DNA of 64,000 nucleotides, taken from assembly GCA_030272585.1 (NCBI GenBank), contig BSYQ01000002.1, positions 4,402,001 to 4,466,000 of the forward strand. Direction: 5' to 3'. The notes under the pieces were generated by a model. The model had not been told where the DNA came from and did not search any database. It was given only the letters and a program-made list of their open reading frames with translations. Shown here in pieces: positions 53,850 through 64,000 of the stretch. The position numbers and the translations under genes were made by a program. This DNA is from Bryopsis sp. KO-2023 (lineage: Eukaryota; Chlorophyta; Ulvophyceae; Bryopsidales; Bryopsidaceae). Every line of letters begins with the position of its first letter. The stretch's first letter is position 1.

Positions 53850-56800
53850 GTACGTACGATATGGGTGACTCCTTGATTTAAGTGTGACTTTAGTACTTCC
53901 CTTTAAGAGATTCGACATCGTTGGAGGGAAGTTAACATCAAGAGAAGGTGGCGAACAAAGAACTTCCAGGAGGAGGAGCTACGTTGAATAAAACATCAAC
54001 GAGCTGGTTTTTTCCACATTCGACGGATTAGAGAAGGAAGTTGAATAAAATCAATTTGATTTGGCCGAGCGAAAACGCTGCCGTTTTCGAAAAAAAAAAG
54101 TCATAGCATATTAGGAGGAAAGTTCAGAGCGATTGGCGCCTTGAAAGCTCGATTCCAACGAGTGTGACGAGCATCAAAGCAAAAAAACGGTAAGCGCATA
54201 TTTGAGATATCAGCCCCAAAGTTGGCGACGCTAGGAAATAGTGAAGAAGTGTTTTAGTGACCACGAAACCTTTGTTTTTTAGACAAATACCACAAAATCA
54301 ACACACATAACATGTTGGAAAAAGTTGGATAACACAATTAACAATTCACTGAGACTAGGTCGTTGACAGCTCACCTATTTTCTACAGCCCTGATGTAGAA
54401 CAGCAACCCAGTCAGACCAAAAGTCGCACACAAAATCTCAGCCAATCCCACCAGCCCAGTGACCGCCTGCGCGGAATCATTGGAAGCTGCTTACATGGGT
54501 AAATCAACAAGAAAAATATAATCAGCTTGAGTGTCAAAAAGGTCCTTTCTTTCTTTCTTTTTTTTGATTTGAAAGATGTATCGCGACCAGGGTTGAATGA
54601 AATGGGGTATGTTAGGATCTCGTCGTATTGTGTATGAAGAAATTAAGGAAGTTCAGAGATGGCGTTTTTATCAAGAAAGAGACAGAAGGTACTAATAATT
54701 GAACAAAGCGTTTTCGGACCTTTCTATTTTGTGGATTGCGTGATATTGCTATCAAGATTGATTGTCAAGAAGACGAATTCTGGCGTACATTATCGGAAAG
54801 TGTGCGGTGGACTGTTGTGTATTGTCATCAGAAGATATTATCCTCACAGAAGCTAAAAAATGCAAAGCCAAAAAACTGCCGATATGATCCTACTCCTAAG
54901 GTAGTTTTAGGTGTTAGATGGAGTCCAACGTTGAGCTCCCGATGGAACTCATGTGCCCATATCTCGATGCTCTTTTTCGTTGATAAACTGAGAAACTAGT
55001 ATTTTCTTTCATTTTTTTTCAATTTACCGCTCACATACCAAGTGAAGTAGTGGGTGTCACATCCACCTTGTATTTGTGGTGAGAAAACAAGGAAAATAAA
55101 GATTAGTGCTTCATTTACCTCTCCAAAGATTCACTCGATGGGATTTGATAATTTGGAATGTCCTCTTTGGTTGGAGTTTACCTAAGCAGAAAATCCCCTG
55201 TTGTAAAATAAAGAGAATCTGAATAAAAATATTATATATTAGATAAGATATAATATATATAACATATATCATATGCGAATATGATCGATACTTGGTGGGA
55301 TAAAAGAGGGTGAACAAGAGGCGAACAGCAGAACTTATGAATGAGACGGCTAACTTCAAGACCTTTTCTGTTTCACTGAATAAGTGCATATACCCAAGCG
55401 TCAAACACAAGTGCTTTTGTTTTTGTCGAGCTTGGAACCTTACCATTAGGAGCCACGTTTTTACAGGCTCTTGGTACTCACATTCAAAGATGTGGTGACG
55501 AGGAATAAAACCAAGACCCCTACCCTCGGGAGGCATGTTTTCTGATGAACGAGCAATGTCGTGTGACGTCTAAGCGACGGATTCGTTATCGACGATGTGG
55601 ATTGGGATGTAGCTGATTTAGGATGATCATATCGAGCTGTATTGATAACCACAAACGAAGTACTTTTCGCAAAGGGAAGCAACTTGCTTGAGGTAAGGCA
55701 ACGAGAGTACTAGATTGGCGGGAACGGAAATAATTCCATTCGTAACATATGTTGACAATGTGGCGACAATACAAAAATATCTTGCCAATGTGTTTTTTTT
55801 AGTTCAAGGATGTAAGGACGACTTTGGGAGATATAACTTATCTTCGTGCCAAACCTGCTTAATACACTCGTTGATTTTTTATGCTGTTTTTAGATTGCAA
55901 ATTTCGAAGCGTTGGAAACATAAATGTAGGGGAGCAACAAATCACATCTAATTTGGTTCAAACGTAAGTTGATGGGTACAAGACAAAGCGACGTATGTTT
56001 TATATGAAAGATGTGCAGTTTTTCTTGTCTTCTAAAAACAACTGTGCATTCATCGCAAAGTCCATTGCTACATCGTGTAATATGGTCTGTGGCGTGGTTC
56101 GAACGAGGGTGGAGGTAGTTGGATCGCGGTTAACCCTTCTACACCCTTAAAACGTTGATAAGATAATTTCTTAGAATAAGAAAAAATAATAACAACAAGA
56201 CTATGTTAGAAGCGACGAGTCCCACCACGGAGCAGACCATATAATATACGAATGCGGGCAAAAAGATTGTAATGCTTGGAGTGACACGAGTGAGAGATGT
56301 TTCCAGCCTTGTTTGGAGGGCAATGCGTGTGGCCTTGCTAAGAAAAAGACGATGTTCGGAAGCTGTCTTTTCTTCGAAAAGTCTTAGTTGTGGATGCTAT
56401 TGCAGCCGCTCTGGCATAGGAGGGGGAAGACGTAGCAACGACGCATGAAACGACTGCCGGCGCCATAGTAGTCGTCGCAGGCGAAGACATCAAAACTGAG
56501 GAGGGTGAAAACGGAGGTGAAGAAGATCCGATTGACCCAGGAGAAGGTTGGAGGTGGGGAAATTGCCTCATTTGCCGAACAAGTGGGCTATAAAACTAGT
56601 GGGTGGGGGGTGCTTTCACATCGAGCTTGTCATATCGTAGCCCGCTGTTTTGTTAAGCTTCACCAAACACCGTTCTTCGGGCATACGCAAAAGCAGAACG
56701 GCACGCCTGCAGACTTGCTCAAATATGCTACGCGACAGATTTAGGCCTCGCATACGAAGCAAGGGGCTACCTTCTTATAATTCGATGTGTTATCGCACGA

Positions 56801-57429
56801 GCGAGAAAAGAGTGTGCTTATAAATATGATTTTAGAAGTGTCATGGAAAACATATTTTTGGTGACTCCGGAGCAAATTAGGACGAGATTGCACTTTGCGC
56901 ACGAAACCTGGAGTGATATTACACTACGCATCCTTAGATTCCGCTACTCTATATTATTTCTTAAACTATTTGCGAAACATTGGGTTTGTTTTAACGAAAT
57001 GTGACGAAGAGTTGACCGATCTCGAGTTTTTACAAGCACGACGTTCTTGTCCTCGTTTGCTGTTGTTTGATGAAAAAATAGGGAACGTTGGGACATGACA
57101 GGTAAGGGCGGAAAAGATTTGTATTTTTTTTTCCTGGTCGGTGCACCCTAGGGGACACTCCATGGCGATGACCTCCGAAATATAGGAGGATAAAAAGATC
57201 CTTCATGATTTTTTGAAATACGCTATTAAGAGCAAGATTAAAAGAGACGCACATACACGTCTCGTTAAAAATTACGATGGTGATATAAGGTCCAATGTCG
57301 ATTCTTATTTATATCACGGCGTTGTTTCTTTAAACCGCCGAAAATCCTTTCGCCTTTTTTTCTATTTCTTGTCGTTTTCTTCCGTTTCTGATGGTTTTAT
57401 TTTATTTTTTATTTTTTTTTCCGTAGGAG
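53850..57429. other. AT-rich, no gene recognised
   Basis: Short frames only, some protein-like (54659-54856, 55715-55951) but without domains. 56300-56600 has a GC-richer patch with an acidic open piece. Confidence 0.4.
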
Positions 57430-57890
57430 CAAAGTCCACGAAAGAGCCCGAAGGTAATAGAATAGGAAACGACGCACCCAAGGAAGTAGAGAAGCCGGAA
57501 GTGCTAGATTTGAGCTTGAAATCCAGCGGCTCAAGGCGGAGCTTCTAGATTAGAGAAAAAAATTAAAGGTGTCGATCATAAAGATTCTTACGGTCAACTC
57601 CGAAAAGCCCGTGGAGTATAGCACAACGATGAGGGTAGGAATAGCCGAAATGCAAGGGTTCCTTTGTTTGGTCGATCGGATCGAGGCCCACGGCGGAAAT
57701 AGGGCACGAAGTGAAGATTGGAATTATGTTCGGCAAAACGACGACGATTGGAAGTTTAGGCGATAAGTTAGAAAGCATTAGGGAGAAGGAACTTCAATTG
57801 GTGAGGGGTACCGAGTCCGAGGAGGTCGACGAGTCAGAAGCGTCAAACGAATCGTTTGGGATTCAGCGCCGAGTAAAAACATTTCTTTGA
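57430..57890 (+). pseudogene. decayed charged/coiled-coil coding stretch
   Basis: After an acceptor-like TTTTTTTTCCGTAG the plus strand encodes acidic-basic segments (GAKSTKEPEGNRIGNDAPKE), a heptad piece (ELEIQRLKAELLD) and an acidic end (GTESEEVDESEASNESFG), in different frames. The style matches the coiled-coil stretches at 6.7, 13 and 47 kb. Unknown family; broken. Confidence 0.35.
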
Positions 57891-60137
57891 AAATCTTCAT
57901 GTGTTTCTGACAAAGATCCTCTGTGGAATTTCCTCTGTTTCCTGTGACCTCTGAAGAGGCTCTAATTTCTGAAAGTTCTGAATGATTTTTAGAAGTTCTA
58001 AAGTTCTTAAAAGTGTTTCTAAAGGTTTTGAAGAAGTCCAGGAAGTCTAGAAGCGTTTTTAGGGGAGTTGTAGCTTCATTTCAAGGGGGAAGGTGATGTC
58101 CTTCCCTTAGGAGTTCTCTACTGAGAGGAGTCCAGCCCCCCTCCTCTGAGTGCTCGACAATTGATACTCGGCTTGACCAACATTTTTACAAGGAGATCCA
58201 ACCTTAATCTATTCACCACGGGTGATAAATACCCCTCCTTAGGAGCTTCAGGAGATGGTATTTCAAAGACAGTTGTCATGTGCAAAAGAAAGTTTGAGTA
58301 TTTCATCCAGGGATGATGCATGTGTTTTTCACCTTTAAGCATCAAAGAGTCTTTTTCACTTGATTTCTCTTTCATCTAACTAACCTCGTATTTTTGGAAA
58401 ATTGAGTGTGTATAAAAGTTTGATGTTTTTTGTCGAATAACTATTCATTTCTTTGTGATGGGCCTAATATAACACCAAGGGAGATGACTACTTCTCTAAG
58501 AATCTATTCACTCAAATGAAATCCCAAGGGCCTTTACGAATACGTTTAAGCATGAGCGTCGCAAAGCAAGATAAAAGAAGTGCTTTTTAGTATACAGAAA
58601 ATGGAGTATTGAAGCGAAGAGAATATAAATTCTATATTACGTATACACTTTCATCAAACCTATTACTGTCGATGATAATTACACCTTAATGCAAGCTCAA
58701 TAGTTGCCCCAACCTTTCTGCCACTTTTTAGATCGAAAACAATATTAGGTAGAACCTTTTCTCGGCCAGATTTTACGCTTAAGTTAACATCGTATATCCC
58801 AATATCAGAGCTGGTGCGGGGTTTTTATGAAAGCCGTTTAATCTCTCATTTAGTTTTAGGTCCAGCATTAGAATTATTGTTTGTTCCGATTTCAACAGAA
58901 TAATATAAGTATTATGTATGTATTTTTATCTATTCTAGCCCAAGTACAAGTGGATGAGGAATAGCGTTGTTGCGATGGAGACATTTGTGGCTTTGAGAAA
59001 GACGAGAGTTAAGGCTCCACTTTGTGTACAGATGAGTTTTCCAGCCATCCCAACAGGAGCCCTAGTCAAGGGAATCCTATTTGTTTTAACGACAGATAAT
59101 TGCATTGTTCGTAGGTTATTGAGTTGCTCGGAGAGCAGATGGACTCTCAACCCAACTCATTCATGCTTAAAGAACCTAGTAATTCCTAAAGCTCTTGAAT
59201 ACGGTTCACTCGGAACACACACATCCCACTTGTGATATCCCGATTTTCCAAGGTTGACTCTTTCCAAGAACGATTGTTTGAATGATCAATCAGATCCTTC
59301 TATAAATATAAACTCCAAGGAATAAAAGTTTTTTGTTTTTTTCTAGAGATCTATTCTGACTTCACGAGATACGTATTCACAAACTCGCACCTGTAACACT
59401 TTGTTGAATCACTGTATCGACGAGATTTTTGACGTTTTTGGGGCTAAGGACGATGCCCAAAGAATAAAAGGGGTGGTGTGGGCGGAGACCCATCGATATT
59501 AGGTCTTTGTCGTGTGTGTTTTGGCATTCTTTCTTTTTGGAAGTACCAGGGGTGATACTAGTCGTGATTTTGGCTCAAATTTTTAGTCCTAGTGATGGCA
59601 ATGGTGTCGATAGCAGTACTGAGCTCTGCTAATAACAAGGATCCTAGGCACGCTAGAGCTCGTAGCGTATGGGGGGCGGGACGAGGGAGTCCTTCCTTAC
59701 TCTTGTATAGGGATCGGCTTTGTCGACCCGTTAACCGAAGGATAATGCTTGCTCAATCTATTAAAAAGACCCAACACGAGATCGTATCTCCCTGAAGCGG
59801 TCAAGTCTCAATGATGCCTATCAAAGGACGATATTAGTCCGTTACGTTTAGTAAAAGGTGGTTAAGTGCAAGCATCATTTTCGTGGGTGGGAAAAAATTG
59901 GCTCTCACAGACACATGGCTTTTTGCCAGTTGCACTTAGTGAAAGGCCTGAGTGTTAGTAAGAACCAAGACAATGTTTAGTTCTGGGAGCAGGCCTAAGT
60001 GCTAGGCCTTGAAAAGGGGAGCTTTCAGCTAGTATTACAACTTCGTTTTTCTTTTTGAGAAACGATTCTGTACGCCGATTCTTTCTCACACGACAAATAC
60101 AGTGTCGTGTATTTGATAGTTTGACTCCCGCTTCGCG
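57891..60137. other. no gene recognised
   Basis: Short frames on both strands. 57900-58060 repeats TCTAAAGTTCTGAA-like phrases but without clear units. 58954-59235 is open on both strands and cannot be called. Confidence 0.4.
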
Positions 60138-60410
60138 GTGTTATTTTTCGTCGAACGCATGCAGCAACCCCCTGCTAGGCACGCACGTCAAGGGTGGCAA
60201 CAGGCTTTTGTCCAAGCTGCCACTACATTTGGTTTTTCAATCCCATCGCGGATCAGTGCATTTCGGATCGACCACCCCAACGGAATTCCGCATCTCCCGC
60301 GAAATCCTGTTCAGAAGCCGGAGGGTACCAGTTTTAGTTCGTGGTTTGATATCAAGCAAACGCCTCGGGGACGCGAACTGGTGAATCTGTTGGGTGAACA
60401 AGATTTTTGA
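60138..60410 (+). CDS. hypothetical ORF, 90 aa
   Basis: A well-balanced frame with GC-richer codons than its surroundings (ARQGWQQAFVQAATTFGFSI; KPEGTSFSSWFDIKQTPRGR) ending in ELVNLLGEQDF. It lies about 0.5 kb upstream of the DIRS-like fragment on the same strand and may belong to the same retroelement, or be a host exon. No family recognised. Confidence 0.4.
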   Translation: MLFFVERMQQPPARHARQGWQQAFVQAATTFGFSIPSRISAFRIDHPNGIPHLPRNPVQKPEGTSFSSWFDIKQTPRGRELVNLLGEQDF

Positions 60411-60859
60411 CAAGCAAAAGTATATTTTTTTGCTAAGAATGATGCATATATTACAAGACAAGGATCTTAGGAGTCATAACGGATCCTAGTCTCGAGCAAA
60501 ACAAAACGGCATATCTATATATTAAATGTTTGTTGGAGTTTTTTTTCAAGGTTCACTAGAGAAACAACTGAGGGGATGCTAAGTGCACGTTGTCGGTTAG
60601 GATTGCCCAAAAGGTCAACAGGAGAGAAGCTATTCTCGATGAAAAAAGATGGCGGAAAGAACTGGAAAGAACCAAAAAAACACTTGAGCAGCCAAGAGGT
60701 TGAAAAAATACATTTTCAAGTGTTTTAAACCATGCCAGTTACGTTTTCGGCCAGGTTGCTCAAAATACTATTTTGTATATTATAAAGGCATTCAAATAGA
60801 AACTACACGACCCCACCTAGAAATTATATATTGGAGTATTTGCATACACCACCCTCGTC

Positions 60860-61135
60860 CCCCGTGGCGGGGGGCCACGAAGTAGCCGCGATAGTCGTCA
60901 ACACTTTCTCGGTTCCTTGGAGTCGTTGGCGTCTTTATAATAACACTGTTCTCGATGCTCCCACAAGTGGTGCAACATCTGTTGAACTCCGGAGGCAAGA
61001 GCACGCTCATGATACCGTGGTGGCCAGCTGCCCTATGGTTCTTTGGTATGTTTCCATTCATTCAGGACACGTTTCACTTGCCATTACAAGACAAGACCTT
61101 CTTGCCCCGGGTTGAAAACAATGCGTCCGGAACGC
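60860..61135 (+). mobile_element. probable DIRS-like (tyrosine-recombinase) retroelement fragment
   Basis: The plus strand encodes VVNTFSVPWSRWRLYNNTVL and then TLMIPWWPAALWFFGMFP with LPLQDKTFLP. DIRS and Ngaro elements carry a block after reverse transcriptase of the form DAF...W...W..P, then TLVVPxWPxxxWWPxL and LFLP, which this follows. Only this block is recognised. It is an old, broken copy with several breaks. Confidence 0.45.
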
Positions 61136-61795
61136 GTACCTAGTGCACGAGCGATGGAAAAGAAATGCATGTGTCGTTGTATTCATCAACTTTCCGGTCC
61201 CACCAACAGACAATTCTATTGGAAACCCCCAGTCCATTACCAGACCGACTAGCTCCGACGTCCTTCCCCGGCCTTCACTTACAGACGTTTTCCAGGACCC
61301 GTAGCCCCTTGTTTTGCATGAATGAGCATGCGTGTTATTCTGAGCTATCAAAACGTTGTTTGTCTTATATATGAACGTGGGTCTTGGGCGAGGTAATGAT
61401 CACCTCAACCTTAAGAAGATGTGCGAACAATTGAGAATCTCACCTCTGAGAGACTGTGTCAAATTCCACTTGAAGTTTATTTCCTCGCATGTCGTTCTGC
61501 AGGGCTATAAGAATGAACGTAACTTGGCCTGCGAAGCGCTTTCACTCTTTGTTGCCCCGCTTGACCTTGTGGTCCTTCATTATGCTTATAAACTTGGATT
61601 GGAAGGACTATATTAAGATTATCCACCGAAATGAAAATTGTCGATTTTGTTGAATATTTCGGGAAACTGACGAAGCCCTGTCAAAAATATCGAACACAAC
61701 GCTTTCTTTTTTTCACGAATGATGAGTAGTGAACTAGGGGCACTTGGCTCCCGGAAGAGAGGCCTTTCTGGTATCTCGATTCGGGATTCCCGAAT

Positions 61796-62186
61796 ATGAT
61801 CCTGATTTCACCCCTGAGATGCTTTTTTTGGGGGGGAATTGTCTTGTACGAGGATGATGTTTTTCAAAGCACCTTGTCTCACCGAGAGCTGAGGATTGAC
61901 TATTCTCGTTTTAGCTTAAGGAATGTTACAAAGAAGAAAAACGTGCCCAGAGCCAACGATTGTGTGGCTCTACAAAGCATTTTTCATGGAGTCAGGGTTC
62001 CCCCAGCGGACAACGAAGAGGGAGATGAGGTTAGCGATCTCTTGCTTCTTCGCCTTCCAAACCATCAACCATTTAAAAGTAGAAAGAAGATTAAGGACAT
62101 TAACATTACTTGTTATCGAAGCTATAATTAAGCAACTTATCTTAGGTGGTTGGAAAAAACTTAGGCGATACTTGGGTCTCTTATAA
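61796..62186 (+). pseudogene. overlapping protein-like frames, unknown product
   Basis: Two overlapping plus-strand frames (61796-62131 and 61923-62186) both look protein-like. The second reads PEPTIVWLYKAFFMESGFPQ and ERRLRTLTLLVIEAIIKQLI. Probably one gene remnant with a shift, or one real and one shadow frame. No family recognised. Confidence 0.3.
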
Positions 62187-62536
62187 GATATGGTGTAAAA
62201 TCAAAGAGGGCTGTTTAAAACTCGACTCGTTTGCGATGTTATGAGAAAGCCAAGGGACGCCAAAGTTGAAATGGCAGGCGATAGAGTTGTACATACACAA
62301 GTCGTACATATACAAATATAGAACGGCTTGAAACATAGGGGGACCGAAAGGTTGAATATGATGATGTTCATGTATGTGTTTCTTTCCTTTATGATAACTG
62401 AATTTTAGGTTTTCCTTCTGGATTTGCAATTAAGTACGATCCATAAATGTATGTCCTCAAACTTTACAAAAGATAGTCGCGTTATTGAATTAAACCCAGG
62501 TGAATATCGACTTGGAAAAGGTGTTAACGTTCACCA

Positions 62537-62887
62537 TTGAGAGTTCTCATAAAAGAAAAAGGAAAGAAGCTGTTACAGTGCTCCAACGTCGCCACAGAAG
62601 CATTCGATCTACGGTTAGAACACTTGAGCGTATCGTATGCACATACTAGTCCATTGTTTTATATCCACAAAACAAATAGAACCCGAATACGACACATAGC
62701 AGAGTTTCGTCGCCGGAACGCGTACAAGAGTGCTTATCAAACTTCATCATCAGGTGTTAAACCAACGATACAAAAGCTTGTGTGCGGGTTGCGCAATCAG
62801 GCCGTCTCTTACATTAAAAGATCCAAGTCATCGGTGCTAAATTGCACGGGATGCAGTCCGCCGATCATGGGCCTTGGATTCTCTTGA
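62537..62887 (+). CDS. hypothetical basic ORF, 116 aa
   Basis: An ATG-less-certain basic frame rich in Arg and Lys (TNRTRIRHIAEFRRRNAYKS) with two Cys near the end (NCTGCSPP). No family recognised. Chance cannot be excluded. Confidence 0.25.
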   Translation: MRVLIKEKGKKLLQCSNVATEAFDLRLEHLSVSYAHTSPLFYIHKTNRTRIRHIAEFRRRNAYKSAYQTSSSGVKPTIQKLVCGLRNQAVSYIKRSKSSVLNCTGCSPPIMGLGFS

Positions 62888-62978
62888 TAACAAATTGATA
62901 CGTAAGCATATTAGATAAACGACGAGATGTCAATTTGGAACGGATTGATATACCTCTTATAAAAAGCGTGACAAAAGG

Positions 62979-63140
62979 GTGTACATAGACGTGGCAAGAC
63001 GCCTCGCGGAAAAATATCTAGATCGGCAGATACGAGAGGTGGCAGATGCACATGCCCCGGCATCGACTCTCGATGATATTTTTTCGAATATTCCCGATGA
63101 GGATGCTTCGAAGACATCATTGTCGACTCAAGATAGCTAG
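62979..63140 (+). pseudogene. short acidic C-terminal coding piece
   Basis: 53 codons read DVARRLAEKYLDRQIREVAD then DDIFSNIPDEDASKTSLS and stop; the same frame continues after the stop with similar acidic sequence. It looks like the end of a lost protein. Confidence 0.3.
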
Positions 63141-63321
63141 GGTGGTACTCAGGAGGCGGCCCACGATGGGACTCCGGATGTGGTTCCGGATGATACTCGT
63201 AATATATAACGTTGATTCTTCCCGTTTCATACTATACAAAATCTCTTTCCTTTTTGTTCATCCTATGTCCTCAATTCTTTCTAATAGACGGTTGTTACGA
63301 TGCACTCGCTTGAATTAATTG

Positions 63322-63759
63322 TTACTTATGAAAAAGAGCGACGGAATTATAGGCTTCCGAAAGCTTGCTCAGGAGATGGTGGCAAGTAAGAGGTCCAATG
63401 TGGAGACCTGGAAACGACGCAAGTAAAAAAAGTTTCTCCGAGACAGAAGAAATACGAAAAAAAAGTATGACAAAATCCACAAGGAGACAATAGATGGGAA
63501 AAGAAAGGTCACCTTTGAAGTGCCGAATATGCTTGAAAACGGTTTTCTTCACGAAAGGGTCGAACATGAGACTCCAATCCCATGTAAACCGGCATGCACC
63601 CCGGATTACCTGATCTAAACCCTCACAAAAGTCGAAAATGTTGAGCCTGAGGGCATCAACCCATGAACTATCGTCATCAAGGTGACGTGTATGACGAATG
63701 ATTTTATTTTCTATTGAAACTCGATAGAAGAAACCGCTCCCGACGTACAACCATCCCAA
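63322..63759 (-). CDS. hypothetical ORF, 145 aa
   Basis: One of the longer isolated frames in the right part. It is hydrophobic and aromatic, with a possible membrane segment at about residues 95-120 (YCLLVDFVILFFRIS). No family recognised and no partner nearby. Confidence 0.3.
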   Translation of the reverse strand: MGWLYVGSGFFYRVSIENKIIRHTRHLDDDSSWVDALRLNIFDFCEGLDQVIRGACRFTWDWSLMFDPFVKKTVFKHIRHFKGDLSFPIYCLLVDFVILFFRISSVSEKLFLLASFPGLHIGPLTCHHLLSKLSEAYNSVALFHK

Positions 63760-64000
63760 AACATTTAATGAAAGAGTGTCGGGAGCTTAAGTACGCCCAA
63801 AAATTGCGGGATTCTTTTTATTTTGCCATAAAAAGAGTACAAGAGTAAGAGTATATATTGTTGAAATATATTTTACGGAGAGAAGTTACCTGTCACAGCC
63901 GTCGGGTCTTCAATGAGACTGGCGGTACAAGTAGTTTTTTCTTAGATAAAAAATAAAGGTGATCAAGAAAATAAATCAAAGATTCACAACCATTTACGAA

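Overview
This looks like a nuclear chromosome segment from a repeat-rich eukaryote, not a prokaryote. It has no operons or Shine-Dalgarno sites, a thioredoxin-like gene with a clean GT-AG intron, non-LTR (LINE) reverse transcriptases, two LTR retroelements with intact 5-bp target duplications, and MITE-like DNA elements. The lineage cannot be fixed from the sequence. The thioredoxin resembles the atypical (ACHT-type) plastid thioredoxins, so an alga is a reasonable but weak guess. Host genes are sparse and short, and most of the window is decayed or inserted DNA.

Layout. 1-5.9 kb is AT-rich with no recognised gene. 5.9-15.3 kb holds a C-tract MITE, a coiled-coil coding region cut by a small mobile 'word-array' element, a second word-array element with a 596-bp palindrome at its heart, several decayed minus-strand coding stretches and a broken LINE reverse transcriptase. 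16.3-25.3 kb is a third word-array element that was entered by an 8.1-kb Ty3/gypsy LTR retrotransposon with two same-length, apparently identical LTRs. 25.3-35.5 kb is mostly empty apart from a fourth word-array element built of GATC words next to a LINE tail. 35.5-37.5 kb carries the thioredoxin-like gene between inverted repeat arms. 39-40.6 kb is an RG-rich coding region interrupted by a fifth word-array element. 44-46 kb has exon-like fragments and a hairpin-rich segment. 46.3-52.9 kb is a nested locus: a LINE cut by a 3.9-kb non-autonomous LTR element, a second copy of the C-tract MITE and a sixth word-array element. 53-64 kb holds scattered coding remnants, including a probable DIRS-like fragment.

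The most interesting signal is the word-array class. Six loci (6434-6646, 9407-10604, 16319-25281, 28145-28659, 39462-40101, 51115-51580) each have short terminal inverted repeats and an 8-bp target duplication (exact at four loci, 7 of 8 at two). Between the ends lie hundreds of bases made almost wholly of one self-complementary word, and the word differs from locus to locus (CTGTGCACAG; GACCGG and CCTGTCTAGACAGG; GATCGGCCGATC; GGTCGGTACC; GGTACCGTAACC). Four of the six share the end CAGACMTGGGCNNNGACCC although their interiors are unrelated. I read them as non-autonomous hAT-like elements with greatly expanded subterminal repeats, possibly each tuned to a different transposase or expanded by hairpin-driven copying. 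This reading is inference; the ends, duplications and words are read directly.
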